Shown here piece after piece: positions 29,684 to 38,023 of a DNA stretch of 64,000 nt (position 1 is its first letter; every line of letters starts with the position of its first letter). This DNA comes from Lysobacter_K koreensis (GTDB taxonomy: Bacteria; Pseudomonadota; Gammaproteobacteria; Xanthomonadales; Xanthomonadaceae): positions 496,001-560,000 of the forward strand of contig NZ_JBHTIH010000002.1 of NCBI RefSeq assembly GCF_042677045.1, given 5' to 3'. A program made the translations under genes and the position numbers. A model generated the notes under the pieces. It was not told the DNA's origin, ran no database searches, and worked only from the letters and a program-made list of their open reading frames with translations.

Positions 29684-30457
29684 ATGCTGCTCAAGGCCGC
29701 GTTGTCCATCGTCGGCACGGTCGCGCTGGCCTATCTCGCGCTATGTGGCTGGATGTATGCCAAACAGCGCGAGCTGGTGTATTTCCCGCAGTCCACCCGC
29801 GTCGAGCCGGAGCGTACCGACTTCGCGCTGCGCCGCGACGGCGTGACGCTCAGGGGCTGGGTCGTCAATCGGGGGCAGCCCGGCGCGATCGTGTACTTCG
29901 GCGGCAACGCAGAATCGATAGAGGGGATGCGCGAGGACTTCGCGCGCTGGTTCCCCGAGCACAGCACCTACCTGGTGGCCTACCGCGGCTTCGGCGCCAG
30001 CGACGGCTCGCCCACTGAAGCGGCCTTGCTGGCCGATGCGCTGGCCGTGTTCGATGCGGTGCAGGCCCGCCACCCTGGCGCTGGGATCATCGCGATCGGC
30101 CGCAGCCTGGGCAGCGGCGTGGCGGGGCACCTCGCCTCGCAACGGCCGGTGGCGAGGCTGGCCTTGATCACGCCCTTCGACAGCCTCGCCGACGTCGCCC
30201 AGGCCCACTATCGATGGCTGCCGGTGAGGAGGCTGATGAAGGATCGTTATGACGCAGCCGATTGGCTGGCCGAGTACCGCGGCCCGGTGCTGGTCATCCG
30301 CGCGGGCCGCGACGAGGTGATCCCGGCCGCGAACACCAACCGGCTCATTGCGTCGCTGGCCACGCCGCCGCAGGTCATCGAGTTGCCTGCGGCCGGTCAC
30401 AACACGGTCGGCGACGACCCCCGCTTCGGGGAGGCGCTGCGCGGTTTCGTCGAGTGA
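29684..30457 (+). CDS. Membrane-anchored alpha/beta hydrolase (BEM46-like)
   Basis: Serine hydrolase of unknown substrate, 257 residues. One N-terminal membrane helix (about 5-24, ALSIVGTVALAYLALCG) is followed by the typical family start REVYFP-like KQRELVYFPQST. The oxyanion region is YFGGNAES near 73. The nucleophile Ser is in IAIGRSLGSGVAG near 147, Asp in IRAGRDEVIPAAN near 209 and His in LPAAGHNTVGDD near 242, so the triad looks complete. It follows the DUF1244 gene by seven bases and is convergent with the DUF2272 gene. The active site is probably periplasmic if the helix is an uncleaved anchor. Confidence 0.88.
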   Translation: MLLKAALSIVGTVALAYLALCGWMYAKQRELVYFPQSTRVEPERTDFALRRDGVTLRGWVVNRGQPGAIVYFGGNAESIEGMREDFARWFPEHSTYLVAYRGFGASDGSPTEAALLADALAVFDAVQARHPGAGIIAIGRSLGSGVAGHLASQRPVARLALITPFDSLADVAQAHYRWLPVRRLMKDRYDAADWLAEYRGPVLVIRAGRDEVIPAANTNRLIASLATPPQVIELPAAGHNTVGDDPRFGEALRGFVE

Positions 30458-30470
30458 CGGGAATGCCGCC

Positions 30471-31475
30471 TCACGGCACGGGCGGCTTCGGACAGCGCGG
30501 CACCGGCGGTACGGCGCCAACGACACAGTTCACGCAGCACGCCGGCTGCGCCTGGACTCGCGAGGACAGGATCGGCAGCGGCGGCGCGAGCCCCGCAAGC
30601 CCCTGCGCCGGCTTGAGCTTGAGCAGCACCGCCCAGTCCTGGCGACTGAGGTTGCAGGCCGCTGCGGTGTCCGGGCTGCAATCCGGATCCACCTCCGCGC
30701 GTCGCGGCAGCGACCAGAAGAGGCCGCCGCGATTGAGCGGCAGTAGCCGCATCGTCACGGCCTGCTGGACGTTGCCTCCGACCAGGTATGCCGTGCCGTC
30801 ATTGCCCGGATTGGCCGCCACCACGACGTCGCAGTGCATCGGCAGGCCCTGTGGATCGTCGTTGCCAAGCGCCTGCCGCAGGCCTTCGTAGCCCAGAACC
30901 CGCTCAGGCATGCGCACGTAGCACAGCAAGTCGCCGGTCGCGGGCCGGGTGGTGGCGGGATCGAGATACACGAAAGCGCTCTCGTCCGGGCGCAGGTAGG
31001 CGTCGCGCACGTAGTCGACGTGGCTGGCCGAACCGCGGAATCCCGGCAGCGCCGCGCGGCGCATGACCCAACTGATGAATGCCGCCGACCACGCTTGGTC
31101 GAGCACGAAGCTGCGGCACTGGGTCGCGGCATAGTGGTCGGACCCGGCGTATCCGCATTCCGGGGCACCGGCAACCCCGGCCATCTGCGGCAGCAGGCCG
31201 CTGTCGCGCCAATAGCTGGCGACCCGCTGCCACGCCAGCGTGCCACCGTCATCGAGTCGGCTGGCCTCGGCCTCGGACACCGAGGTGCTGGCGAGGCGGC
31301 CGGCCGTGTCGATGAACGGCCGGTACCAGAGCAGGTGCTCGCTGCAGGCCACCGCGGCGATCCGGGTCGCCGCATCGGGCGCCGCCTGCTGGCTGCGCAG
31401 CAGCGGGCATACGTCCGCGCCCACGGCGTTGGTGGCGGCGGCAAGGCACAACAGGCCAATCACGAATCGCAGCAT
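30471..31475 (-). CDS. Exported DUF2272-like protein
   Basis: Predicted periplasmic protein of unknown function, 334 residues. A signal peptide covers about 1-21 (MLRFVIGLLCLAAATNAVGA). The middle contains SFVLDQAWSAAFISWVMRRA near 145-165, then SASHVDYVRDAYLRP and PATGDLLCYVRMP near 205-217. These are features I associate with DUF2272, a papain/NlpC-like fold family, though no catalytic residue can be assigned with certainty. GLPMHCDVVVAA near 240 (Cys-His) could belong to an active site. The C-terminus ends in a Pro/Cys-rich tail (PACCVNCVVGAVPPVPRCPK). It is convergent with the hydrolase gene and 37 bases downstream of moeB. Confidence 0.65.
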   Translation of the reverse strand: MLRFVIGLLCLAAATNAVGADVCPLLRSQQAAPDAATRIAAVACSEHLLWYRPFIDTAGRLASTSVSEAEASRLDDGGTLAWQRVASYWRDSGLLPQMAGVAGAPECGYAGSDHYAATQCRSFVLDQAWSAAFISWVMRRAALPGFRGSASHVDYVRDAYLRPDESAFVYLDPATTRPATGDLLCYVRMPERVLGYEGLRQALGNDDPQGLPMHCDVVVAANPGNDGTAYLVGGNVQQAVTMRLLPLNRGGLFWSLPRRAEVDPDCSPDTAAACNLSRQDWAVLLKLKPAQGLAGLAPPLPILSSRVQAQPACCVNCVVGAVPPVPRCPKPPVP

Positions 31476-31512
31476 CGGTCCTCCCCTCGCCGACCGATGC
31501 ACTGGGGGCGAC

Positions 31513-32646
31513 TCAACGGGCGGCGCAGAAGGCCGCGTAGTCGCTATATCCGGGAAACGGCGTGAGCGGCGTGCAAAGAGCGCAGTCCGGGTCCGCACCC
31601 AGGCGGGTTTCGCGGAACCGCATCGCCAGCGCGTCGAAGTGCAGCAGGCGACCAGCCAAAGGGTCACCGATGCCGAGGATCAGCTTGATCGCTTCGGTGG
31701 CCTGCAGCAGGCCGATCACGCCGGGCAGCACGCCCAGCACGCCGGCCTCGGCGCAGTTGGGCGCGGCCTCCGGCGGCGGTGGCTGCGGGAACAGGCAGCG
31801 GTAACACGGCGCCACGCCACGGCGGCGGCCGGCGTCGAACACGCTGACCTGGCCTTCGAAGCGATGCACCGCGCCATAGACCAGCGGCTTGCCGAGCTTC
31901 ACGCAGGCATCGTTGAGCAGGTAGCGCGCGGGGAAATTGTCGGCCCCGTCGACGACGACGTCGGCGCCCTCGATCAGGCGCTCGACGTTGGCGGCGCTGA
32001 TGCGTTCGCCGAACGCCTCGACGACCACCCGCGGGTTCAGCGCCGACAGCGCGATGCGCGCCGACTCGACCTTGGGCATGCCAATGCGCGCCTCGGTGTG
32101 CAGGATCTGCCGCTGCAGGTTGCTGCGATCGACCACGTCGTCGTCGGCCAAAACCAAGGTGCCGACCCCGGCGGCGGCGAGGTAGTACGCCGCCGGTGAA
32201 CCCAACCCACCAGCGCCCACCATCGCCACGCGCGCGGCCTGCAGCTTGCGCTGCCCCGCTTCGCCCACTTCGGGCAGCCGCAGGTGGCGCGAGTAGCGCT
32301 CGTGGAAATCCAGGTCGACCTCGCCGCCGGGCCGCGAGGTCGGCAGGCCTTCGGCGATCCAGCGCGCCGTGCCGCCGTCGACCGAGGCCAACCGGCGATA
32401 GCCGGCCGCGTGCAGCGCTTGCGCGGCCTTGAGCGAACGGCCGCCGCGCTCGCAGATCAGCACTACCTCGGCCTCGATGCGCGGCAGTGCCGTCTGCGGA
32501 TCGGCGACCAGTTCGCTGCTGGCGATGGCGAGCGCGCCGGTCGCGAAACCGCTGACGCGTTCGTGCGAGTCGCGCACGTCGACCAGCACCGCGCCGGAGC
32601 GCTGGCGCTGCAGTGCCTCGGCGGGGGAAATCTGTTCGATGCTCAT
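31513..32646 (-). CDS. moeB: MoeB/ThiF-type adenylyltransferase with N-terminal rhodanese domain
   Basis: E1-like enzyme that adenylates the C-terminus of a ubiquitin-fold sulfur carrier such as MoaD, 377 residues. The N-terminal rhodanese domain spans about 1-105, with the active-site loop CERGGRS (Cys65). The ThiF domain spans about 110-375: nucleotide loop VGAGGLGSPAAYYL, LADDDVVDRSNLQRQ, and DGADNFPARYLLNDAC. Two zinc CxxC pairs are present (CYRC, CALC). Rhodanese-ThiF fusions usually carry the rhodanese at the C-terminus; here it comes first. It is upstream of the DUF2272 gene and 30 bases downstream of moeA, in a mobA-moeA-moeB operon. Confidence 0.93.
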   Translation of the reverse strand: MSIEQISPAEALQRQRSGAVLVDVRDSHERVSGFATGALAIASSELVADPQTALPRIEAEVVLICERGGRSLKAAQALHAAGYRRLASVDGGTARWIAEGLPTSRPGGEVDLDFHERYSRHLRLPEVGEAGQRKLQAARVAMVGAGGLGSPAAYYLAAAGVGTLVLADDDVVDRSNLQRQILHTEARIGMPKVESARIALSALNPRVVVEAFGERISAANVERLIEGADVVVDGADNFPARYLLNDACVKLGKPLVYGAVHRFEGQVSVFDAGRRRGVAPCYRCLFPQPPPPEAAPNCAEAGVLGVLPGVIGLLQATEAIKLILGIGDPLAGRLLHFDALAMRFRETRLGADPDCALCTPLTPFPGYSDYAAFCAAR

Positions 32647-32676
32647 GGCGGCATTATCGCCCCTTCGCCCGCCGCC

Positions 32677-33894
32677 TCAGGCGTAGGCGATGACGTCGAC
32701 GACGTCGCCCACCGCCAGCCGTTGCGGCCCTTCCGGCACCACGATCAAGGCGTTGGATTCGGCTGCGGCGCGCAAGCGATGCGAACCGGTGGCGGGATTC
32801 GGGACGACGTGCAGCGCGCCGTCGTCGCCGCTGTCCAGCCGTGCGCGCAGGAACTCGCGGCGCGGATGCGGCTTGTCGACCGGTGCCGCCAGTCGCGCGC
32901 GCCAGGCCGGCCGGGGTTCGCTGCGGCCCTGCAAGCCGTCGATCAGCGCCCGGCCGACGGTCAGGTAGGTGGCCAGCACCGAGACCGGATTGCCCGGCAG
33001 GCCGAGGAAACGCGCCTGGTCGAGACTGCCGAACAGCAGCGGCATGCCCGGCTTCATGCGCACCTTCCAGAAATGTATTTGGCCGAACCGCGCGATCACG
33101 GCCGGGATGTGGTCCTTCTCGCCCGCCGACACCGCGCCGCAGGTGATCACCAGGTCGAACGCGCAGCCTGCATCGCGCAGCGCGATCTCCACCTGTTTCG
33201 GGTCGTCCGGCAGGCGCGGCCACGCGGTGGGTTCGAGGCCATCCGCCCGTAACAGGCCCAACAGCAGGTCGCGGTTGCTGTCGTAGATCTGCCCGGGCGC
33301 CAACGGCAGGCCGGCGTCGACCAGTTCGTCGCCGGTGGTGAACACCGCGACCGTCGGCCGACGCGCGACCTCCAGCGACGGCAGGCCCAGCGAGGCGGCC
33401 AGTGACACCCGCGCCGGCGTCAACACCTGCCCTGCGCTCAGCACCTGGTCGCCAGCGCGGACATCCTCGCCGGCGCGACGCACATTCGCGCCTCGCGGGG
33501 TATTGCCGGGTGCGATGACGGTGTCGCCGTCCGTCTGGGCGTTTTCCTTGATCACCACCGTGTCTGCGCCTGTTGGCAGCGGCGCGCCGGTGGTGATGCG
33601 CAGGCACTCGCCGCTGGCGAGGGAAAACCCGAGTGCCGGGCCTGCGAACTGCTCGCCGACGAGCCGCAGGGAGGTCGCCTCGGCGCGCAGGTCCGCATGC
33701 CGCAACGCGAAGCCATCCATCGCGCTGTTGTCGAACGGCGGCAGCGACAGCGACGCATGCACGTCACGCGCTAACACGCGCCCGTGCGTACGCGGCACGG
33801 CCAGCGATTCGGTTTCGAGCCGGTGTGCTGCGGTGACCTCGCGAACGATCGCCAGGGCATCGTCGAGCAACAGGTTGGCCGGAAACTCGTTCAT
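32677..33894 (-). CDS. moeA: Molybdopterin molybdenumtransferase MoeA
   Basis: Inserts molybdate into adenylated molybdopterin. It is 405 residues. Domain-specific motifs are SLPPFDNSAMDGFALRH near 50, the GEQFAGPALGFSL region near 78, and RRAGEDVRAGDQVL near 130. The MoCF-like domain III has FTTGDELVDAG near 185, YDSNRDLLLGLL near 200 and ITCGAVSAGEKDHI near 240, then GNPVSVLATYL near 300. The C-terminal beta domain ends GPQRLAVGDVVDVIAYA. Its ATG overlaps the mobA stop by four bases, so translation is likely coupled. Confidence 0.97.
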   Translation of the reverse strand: MNEFPANLLLDDALAIVREVTAAHRLETESLAVPRTHGRVLARDVHASLSLPPFDNSAMDGFALRHADLRAEATSLRLVGEQFAGPALGFSLASGECLRITTGAPLPTGADTVVIKENAQTDGDTVIAPGNTPRGANVRRAGEDVRAGDQVLSAGQVLTPARVSLAASLGLPSLEVARRPTVAVFTTGDELVDAGLPLAPGQIYDSNRDLLLGLLRADGLEPTAWPRLPDDPKQVEIALRDAGCAFDLVITCGAVSAGEKDHIPAVIARFGQIHFWKVRMKPGMPLLFGSLDQARFLGLPGNPVSVLATYLTVGRALIDGLQGRSEPRPAWRARLAAPVDKPHPRREFLRARLDSGDDGALHVVPNPATGSHRLRAAAESNALIVVPEGPQRLAVGDVVDVIAYA

Positions 33895-34484
33895 GGCGCG
33901 GGCACGACGCCGGCAGCAGCCAGGTCTTCGGGAGTATTGAGATTGCCGAAGCGTACGCCGTCGAAGCGGACGCAAGCCATGCCGAGCTCGGCTTGCAGCG
34001 CATGCACCGCCGCGCGGTCCGCGGCGATCGCCGCGTCGGCGGCCTCGCGCAAGCTCGCCACGCGCCACAACGCCACCAGCGGCTGCGGGCCGTCATCGTC
34101 GTGGGCGTAGGCGCCGTTGGCCGACGAGCCGGCGATCAGCGAGGGCAACAGGCAGTCGTTGACGCCGACCAGGTCGACCGGGATCGTCAGCAACCACGGT
34201 GTGCGGCATACGGCCGCCAGAGCGTCGAGTCCTGCAAGTGGCCCGAGGTCGCTGGAGCGTCGATCGGCTACGACTTCCAACCCCGCTCCCACGTACCGCG
34301 ATGATTCGCGATTGGCGCTTATCAGAGTAGCGGCGGTCTCCGGCGCAAAGCGGCGCTGCCAGCGCAGCACTTGTGGCTCCCCGCCGCATTGCAGCCAGGC
34401 CTTGTCGAGACCGCCCAGACGAGTGGCGCGGCCACCGGCGAGGATGCCGAGGGTGATGCTCGAGAGCGTTGGGATAGGTGTCAC
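33891..34484 (-). CDS. mobA: Molybdenum cofactor guanylyltransferase MobA
   Basis: Adds GMP to molybdopterin to form the bis-MGD cofactor, 197 residues from GTG 34484. The nucleotide-binding signature is LGILAGGRATRLGGLDKAWL (about 11-30), followed by ADRRSSDLGPLAGLDA near 78 and VDLVGVNDC near 107 in place of the usual DxP motif. The GTG has an AAGAGG ribosome site 11 bases upstream. An in-frame ATG at 34511 would add nine residues, but it lies inside a repeat and has a weak ribosome site. It is the first gene of mobA-moeA-moeB. The protein ends FGNLNTPEDLAAAG, the typical MobA ending. Confidence 0.93.
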   Translation of the reverse strand: MTPIPTLSSITLGILAGGRATRLGGLDKAWLQCGGEPQVLRWQRRFAPETAATLISANRESSRYVGAGLEVVADRRSSDLGPLAGLDALAAVCRTPWLLTIPVDLVGVNDCLLPSLIAGSSANGAYAHDDDGPQPLVALWRVASLREAADAAIAADRAAVHALQAELGMACVRFDGVRFGNLNTPEDLAAAGVVPAP

Positions 34485-34505
34485 GTCGGCACGCGCCTCT
34501 TGGCT

Positions 34506-34564
34506 CGTCATTCCCGCGAGGGCGCAAGCAAAGTCGCTGGATACCCGCCTTCGCGGGCATGACG
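34506..34564. repeat. Inverted repeat of the CGTCATTCCCGCGA type
   Basis: The left arm CGTCATTCCCGCGAGGGC (34506-34523) and right arm GCCTTCGCGGGCATGACG (34547-34564) match in 16 of 18 positions when one is inverted. Elements with this CATTCCCGCG...CGCGGG sequence are common dispersed intergenic repeats in many proteobacteria. It lies between der and mobA and overlaps the alternative ATG of mobA. Confidence 0.75.
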
Positions 34565-34603
34565 CATTGGCAAAGCCGCTTGCATTACACGCGGGCTAAC
34601 GCG

Positions 34604-36004
34604 TCACTTGCCGCGCTTGACGTGCCGGATCAGGCGGCGCTTCTTCGCGACCTGCTTGTCGGTCAGCACGTTCTTCTTGCCTTCGTACGGGTTCACGCCT
34701 TCCTTGAAGAAGAACCGGATCGGCGTGCCGACCAGTTTGAAGCGCTTGCGGAAGAAATTCTCGAGGTAGCGCTTGTAGCTCTCGCTCAGGGTGCGCAGGC
34801 GGTTGCCATGGACCACGAACGTCGGCGGGTTGGTGCCGCTGGGATGGGCGAAGCGCAGCTTGGCGACGTGGCCACGCACCACCGGCGGCGGGTTGGTCTC
34901 GTAGGCGATCTCGAGTGCCTTGGTGACCTCGCTGGTGCCGATCTCGATCGTGGCCGAGGCATGCGCGCGATGCACCGCCTTAAACAACTCGCCCAGGCCC
35001 GAACCGAACTTGGCACTGATGCGCACGCGTTCGGCCCAGTCGACGAAGCTGAGCTTGCGTTCCAGCAACGACTCGGCCTGCTGGCGCTGGTAATCCGTCT
35101 GGCCATCCCACTTGTTGAGCGCGACAACGAGGGCGCGCCCGGCATCCAGCGCATAGCCGAGCACGCTGGAATCCTGGTCGGTCACGCCTTCGCCGGCATC
35201 AAGCATGACCACGACGACCTGGCAGTGCTCGATCGCCTGCAGGGTCTTGATGATCGAAAACTTCTCGACCGCCTCCTCGACCTTGGACTTGCGGCGCACG
35301 CCGGCGGTGTCGATCAGCCGGTACAGCTGGCCGTCGCGCTCCATGTCGATCGCGACCGAGTCGCGGGTGGTGCCGGGCACTTCCGAGGCAATCATCCGCT
35401 CCTCGCCCAGCAATCGGTTGACCAGGGTCGACTTGCCGACGTTCGGCCGGCCGATGAAGGCCACGCGGATCCGCGACGGGTCGCTGTCGAGCTGCGCCGA
35501 GCTGCCCTCTTCCGGCAACCGGGCGACCACGTCCTCGAGCAGGGTGTCGATGCCCTGGCGATGCGCCGAGGACACCGCGAGCACGTCCTTGATGCCGTAG
35601 CGCGCGAAATCGTTGATCGCCGCCTGCGCGTCGATGCCGTCGGTCTTGTTGATGACCAGCATGGTCGGCCTCGCGGTCTTGCGCAGCCAGGCCAGGATGT
35701 CGTCGTCCATGGTCGACGCCCCTTCGCGGCCGTCGACGATGAACAGCACCAGGTCGGCCTCCTCGGCCGCGGCGCGGGCCTGGCGCGCGGTCGCGCCGGC
35801 CAGGCCCTCGTCTTCGCCGGCGATGCCGCCGGTGTCGACGACCGCGAAGTGGCGCATGCCCTCGGGCCGGCAGACGCCGTAGTGGCGGTCGCGCGTCACG
35901 CCGGGCTGGTCATGGACCAAGGCGTCGCGACTGCGCGTCAGCGCGTTGAACAGCGTGGATTTTCCGACGTTGGGACGACCAACGAGCGCGACGAGCGGAA
36001 GCAT
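34604..36004 (-). CDS. der: Ribosome biogenesis GTPase Der (EngA)
   Basis: Essential GTPase with two G domains in tandem that acts in 50S subunit assembly. It is 466 residues. G domain 1 has VALVGRPNVGKSTLFN near 10, VVDTGGI near 55 and INKTDG near 118. G domain 2 has VAFIGRPNVGKSTLVN near 183, LIDTAGVRRKSKV near 230 and LNKWDG near 295. A C-terminal KH-like domain follows, with GTPIRFFFKEGVNPYEGKK. ATG 36004 was chosen because the family begins directly with the first G1 strand. It is the last gene of the run from ndk, separated from bamB by a 120-base repeat-containing gap. Confidence 0.98.
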   Translation of the reverse strand: MLPLVALVGRPNVGKSTLFNALTRSRDALVHDQPGVTRDRHYGVCRPEGMRHFAVVDTGGIAGEDEGLAGATARQARAAAEEADLVLFIVDGREGASTMDDDILAWLRKTARPTMLVINKTDGIDAQAAINDFARYGIKDVLAVSSAHRQGIDTLLEDVVARLPEEGSSAQLDSDPSRIRVAFIGRPNVGKSTLVNRLLGEERMIASEVPGTTRDSVAIDMERDGQLYRLIDTAGVRRKSKVEEAVEKFSIIKTLQAIEHCQVVVVMLDAGEGVTDQDSSVLGYALDAGRALVVALNKWDGQTDYQRQQAESLLERKLSFVDWAERVRISAKFGSGLGELFKAVHRAHASATIEIGTSEVTKALEIAYETNPPPVVRGHVAKLRFAHPSGTNPPTFVVHGNRLRTLSESYKRYLENFFRKRFKLVGTPIRFFFKEGVNPYEGKKNVLTDKQVAKKRRLIRHVKRGK

Positions 36005-36024
36005 GTTGTGATCCAAATAAATGC

Positions 36025-36118
36025 GGGAATGAAAAACGGGAACAGGGAACCGGGAATCGAGGAGCAACGCGGAAACGCCGATCGCTCCATTCCCTGTTCC
36101 CTGTTCCCCGCTCCCGCC
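36025..36118. repeat. GGGAAC-type inverted repeat between bamB and der
   Basis: The left side (36025-36058) has direct repeats of GGGAA (GCGGGAATG, ACGGGAACAGGGAACCGGG). The right side (36089-36118) has the complement (CCATTCCCTGTTCCCTGTTC and CCCGCTCCCGC). The pair could fold into one long imperfect stem. It closely resembles the element at 26590-26697 between guaB and guaA. Confidence 0.65.
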
Positions 36119-36124
36119 TTTGGA

Positions 36125-37324
36125 CTATTGCCCGAGGCGGAACGCGCTCAACTCGCCTTCGACGTTCTGGACCACCAGCACGCCGTCGGCGACCACCGGT
36201 GCGGCGCGCAGCGCCTTGCCACCCACGCGCGAGCGCGCGGCGAGTTCGCCGTTGTCGAGCTTGAGCCAGTGCAGGTAGCCGTCGAAATCGCCGACCACCG
36301 CGTAGTCGCCCTGCACCGCCGCGGCGGTGAGCTGGCGGCGCGCAAGCGCGGGCTGCTGCCACAACGCGGTGCCGCCGGCCTTGTCGAGGCCGAACACGGC
36401 GCCGGCCGCATCCGAAACGACCAGGCGGTCGCTGCCCACGCCGACCCGCCCGGCACCGCCGTGATCGCTGACCCAAGCCGGACGGCCGCTGGGCGCGTCG
36501 ATGGCGACGGTCTGGTTCTTGAAGCTGCTGGCGTAAAGCATGGTGCCGTCGAGCACGGGCGTGCCGTCGACGTCGGCCATGCGGTCCAGCTCGGTGCGGC
36601 CTTCGGCCTGGCCCACGGTCTGGTCCCACAACGGACGGCCGTCGGTCGCGCCCAGCGCGCTGACGGTGCCGTCGTCGTTGCCGACGAAGATGAAGCCCGG
36701 ACCGAGCACCGGCGCGTCGTTGCCACGCACCGACAAGGTCGGCACGTCGCGCGTCCAGAACCAGCGGCGCTCGCCGCTGGCGGCGTCGAACGCGCTGACA
36801 CGGCCGTCGTTGGAACGCACGAACACCATGCCCATGCCGATCGCCGGGGCGGCGATGACTTCGTTGTTGACCTTGGCCTTCCATTTCTCGGCACCGCTGG
36901 CCGCGTCGAGCGCGATCACGTCACCGTCGAGCGAGCCAATCGCGACCAGTCCCTCGCCCACGCCGGGGCCGCCGGACAGGCGCAACTCGCTTGCGTAGTG
37001 CCATGCAGCCTTGCCGGACTGCAGGTCGAACGCGCGCACGCCGCCTTCGACCGCCGCCGCATAGACGCGGCCGTCAGCCACGACCGGACCCTGGCGTGCG
37101 CCCAACCGGCCTTCGCCCTTGCCGGCATTGGCCGACCACAGCTTGGAGACGGCGACCGACGGGGTGATGTCGGTCAGCTTGGCCGGTTCGTTGGGCTTGC
37201 CGTCGTCCTTCTTGCCATCGAACCAGCCGCGCATCGTGGAGCAGCCGCCCAGCGCGAGTGCGCACAGCAGCACGGTCGAGGTACGCAGCAACAGCGGGGT
37301 CGCGGAGTTCTTCAGTGCATTCAT
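36125..37324 (-). CDS. bamB: Outer membrane protein assembly factor BamB
   Basis: Lipoprotein subunit of the BAM complex, an eight-bladed beta-propeller, 399 residues. A signal peptide with lipobox ALALGGCS occupies about 1-28. Repeated WD/PQQ-like blades follow, for example GRVYAAAVEGGVRAFDLQSG, VIALDAASGAEKWKAKV, GRVSAFDAASGERRW and GTVSALGATDGRPLW. The C-terminus ends LVVQNVEGELSAFRLGQ. Its ATG shares one base with the yfgM stop codon, and the order yfgM-bamB-der matches E. coli. BamE is encoded at 7.3 kb. Confidence 0.97.
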   Translation of the reverse strand: MNALKNSATPLLLRTSTVLLCALALGGCSTMRGWFDGKKDDGKPNEPAKLTDITPSVAVSKLWSANAGKGEGRLGARQGPVVADGRVYAAAVEGGVRAFDLQSGKAAWHYASELRLSGGPGVGEGLVAIGSLDGDVIALDAASGAEKWKAKVNNEVIAAPAIGMGMVFVRSNDGRVSAFDAASGERRWFWTRDVPTLSVRGNDAPVLGPGFIFVGNDDGTVSALGATDGRPLWDQTVGQAEGRTELDRMADVDGTPVLDGTMLYASSFKNQTVAIDAPSGRPAWVSDHGGAGRVGVGSDRLVVSDAAGAVFGLDKAGGTALWQQPALARRQLTAAAVQGDYAVVGDFDGYLHWLKLDNGELAARSRVGGKALRAAPVVADGVLVVQNVEGELSAFRLGQ

Positions 37325-37953
37325 CAAGACTGGGCCTCGGGCTTGGTGGGCGTGCCGCCCACCTCGGTGAGCTTGAGTTCGAGCAGGCGACGGTGCGGCG
37401 ATGCGACGTCGAGCTTGGTCAGCGCCTGCTGGTAGGTCCTGCGCGCTTCCTCGCGCTGGCCGAGCGCGAACTGGGCGTCGCCGCGGACTTCCAGCGCGGA
37501 CGAAGTATTGGCGGCGGCCACCAGCTTCAGCGCGGCATCAGCCTGCTTGGCGTCGATCAGCAGGCGCGCCAGGCGCTCGTTGACGATCGCGGCGATCGCC
37601 GGCTCGGCCGGCTTGAGCGCGCGCAAGGTCGCAATCGCGGCATCGCGCTGGTTCAGGGCGACCTGCGCCTTGGCCAACTCGAGCGACGCCAGCGTGCGGT
37701 ACAGCCCGGCCTGGAGCGACTTGACCTTGCTCGCGGCTTGCGCGTCCCCGGCGGCGATCGCGTCCAGCGCCTGCTGGTAGTGCGCCGCCGCCGCGGATTG
37801 CTGGTTGACCTGGTGCTGTTGCCACCATTTCCAGCCGCCGATCGCGGCCAGCCCCAGGACAATGCCCCCGATCAGGCCGGCGCCGTTGCGCCGCAGCCAT
37901 TCGAGGACCTGTTCGCTTTGCTCGTGTTCGTCGAGGGGATCGTCTAACGCCAT
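37324..37953 (-). CDS. yfgM: YfgM family periplasmic chaperone-like TPR protein
   Basis: Membrane-anchored ancillary subunit of the Sec translocon proposed to help hand over proteins to periplasmic chaperones. It is 209 residues. The N-terminus has the conserved DEHEQSEQVLEWLRRNG (about 8-24), a single helix near 25-45 (LIGGIVLGLAAIGGWKWW), then TPR-like repeats in the periplasm. These contain ALDAIAAGDAQAAS, SLELAKAQVALNQ and VRGDAQFALGQREEARRTYQ. ATG 37953 was chosen since family members begin a few residues before DEHEQ. Its stop overlaps the bamB start. Confidence 0.94.
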   Translation of the reverse strand: MALDDPLDEHEQSEQVLEWLRRNGAGLIGGIVLGLAAIGGWKWWQQHQVNQQSAAAAHYQQALDAIAAGDAQAASKVKSLQAGLYRTLASLELAKAQVALNQRDAAIATLRALKPAEPAIAAIVNERLARLLIDAKQADAALKLVAAANTSSALEVRGDAQFALGQREEARRTYQQALTKLDVASPHRRLLELKLTEVGGTPTKPEAQS

Positions 37954-38023
37954 GGATTGGCCACCATAGAAAAGAAGCTGCAAAAACGATACCGCCCCGC
38001 CGGTCGGCAGGGCTGGAGAATTC

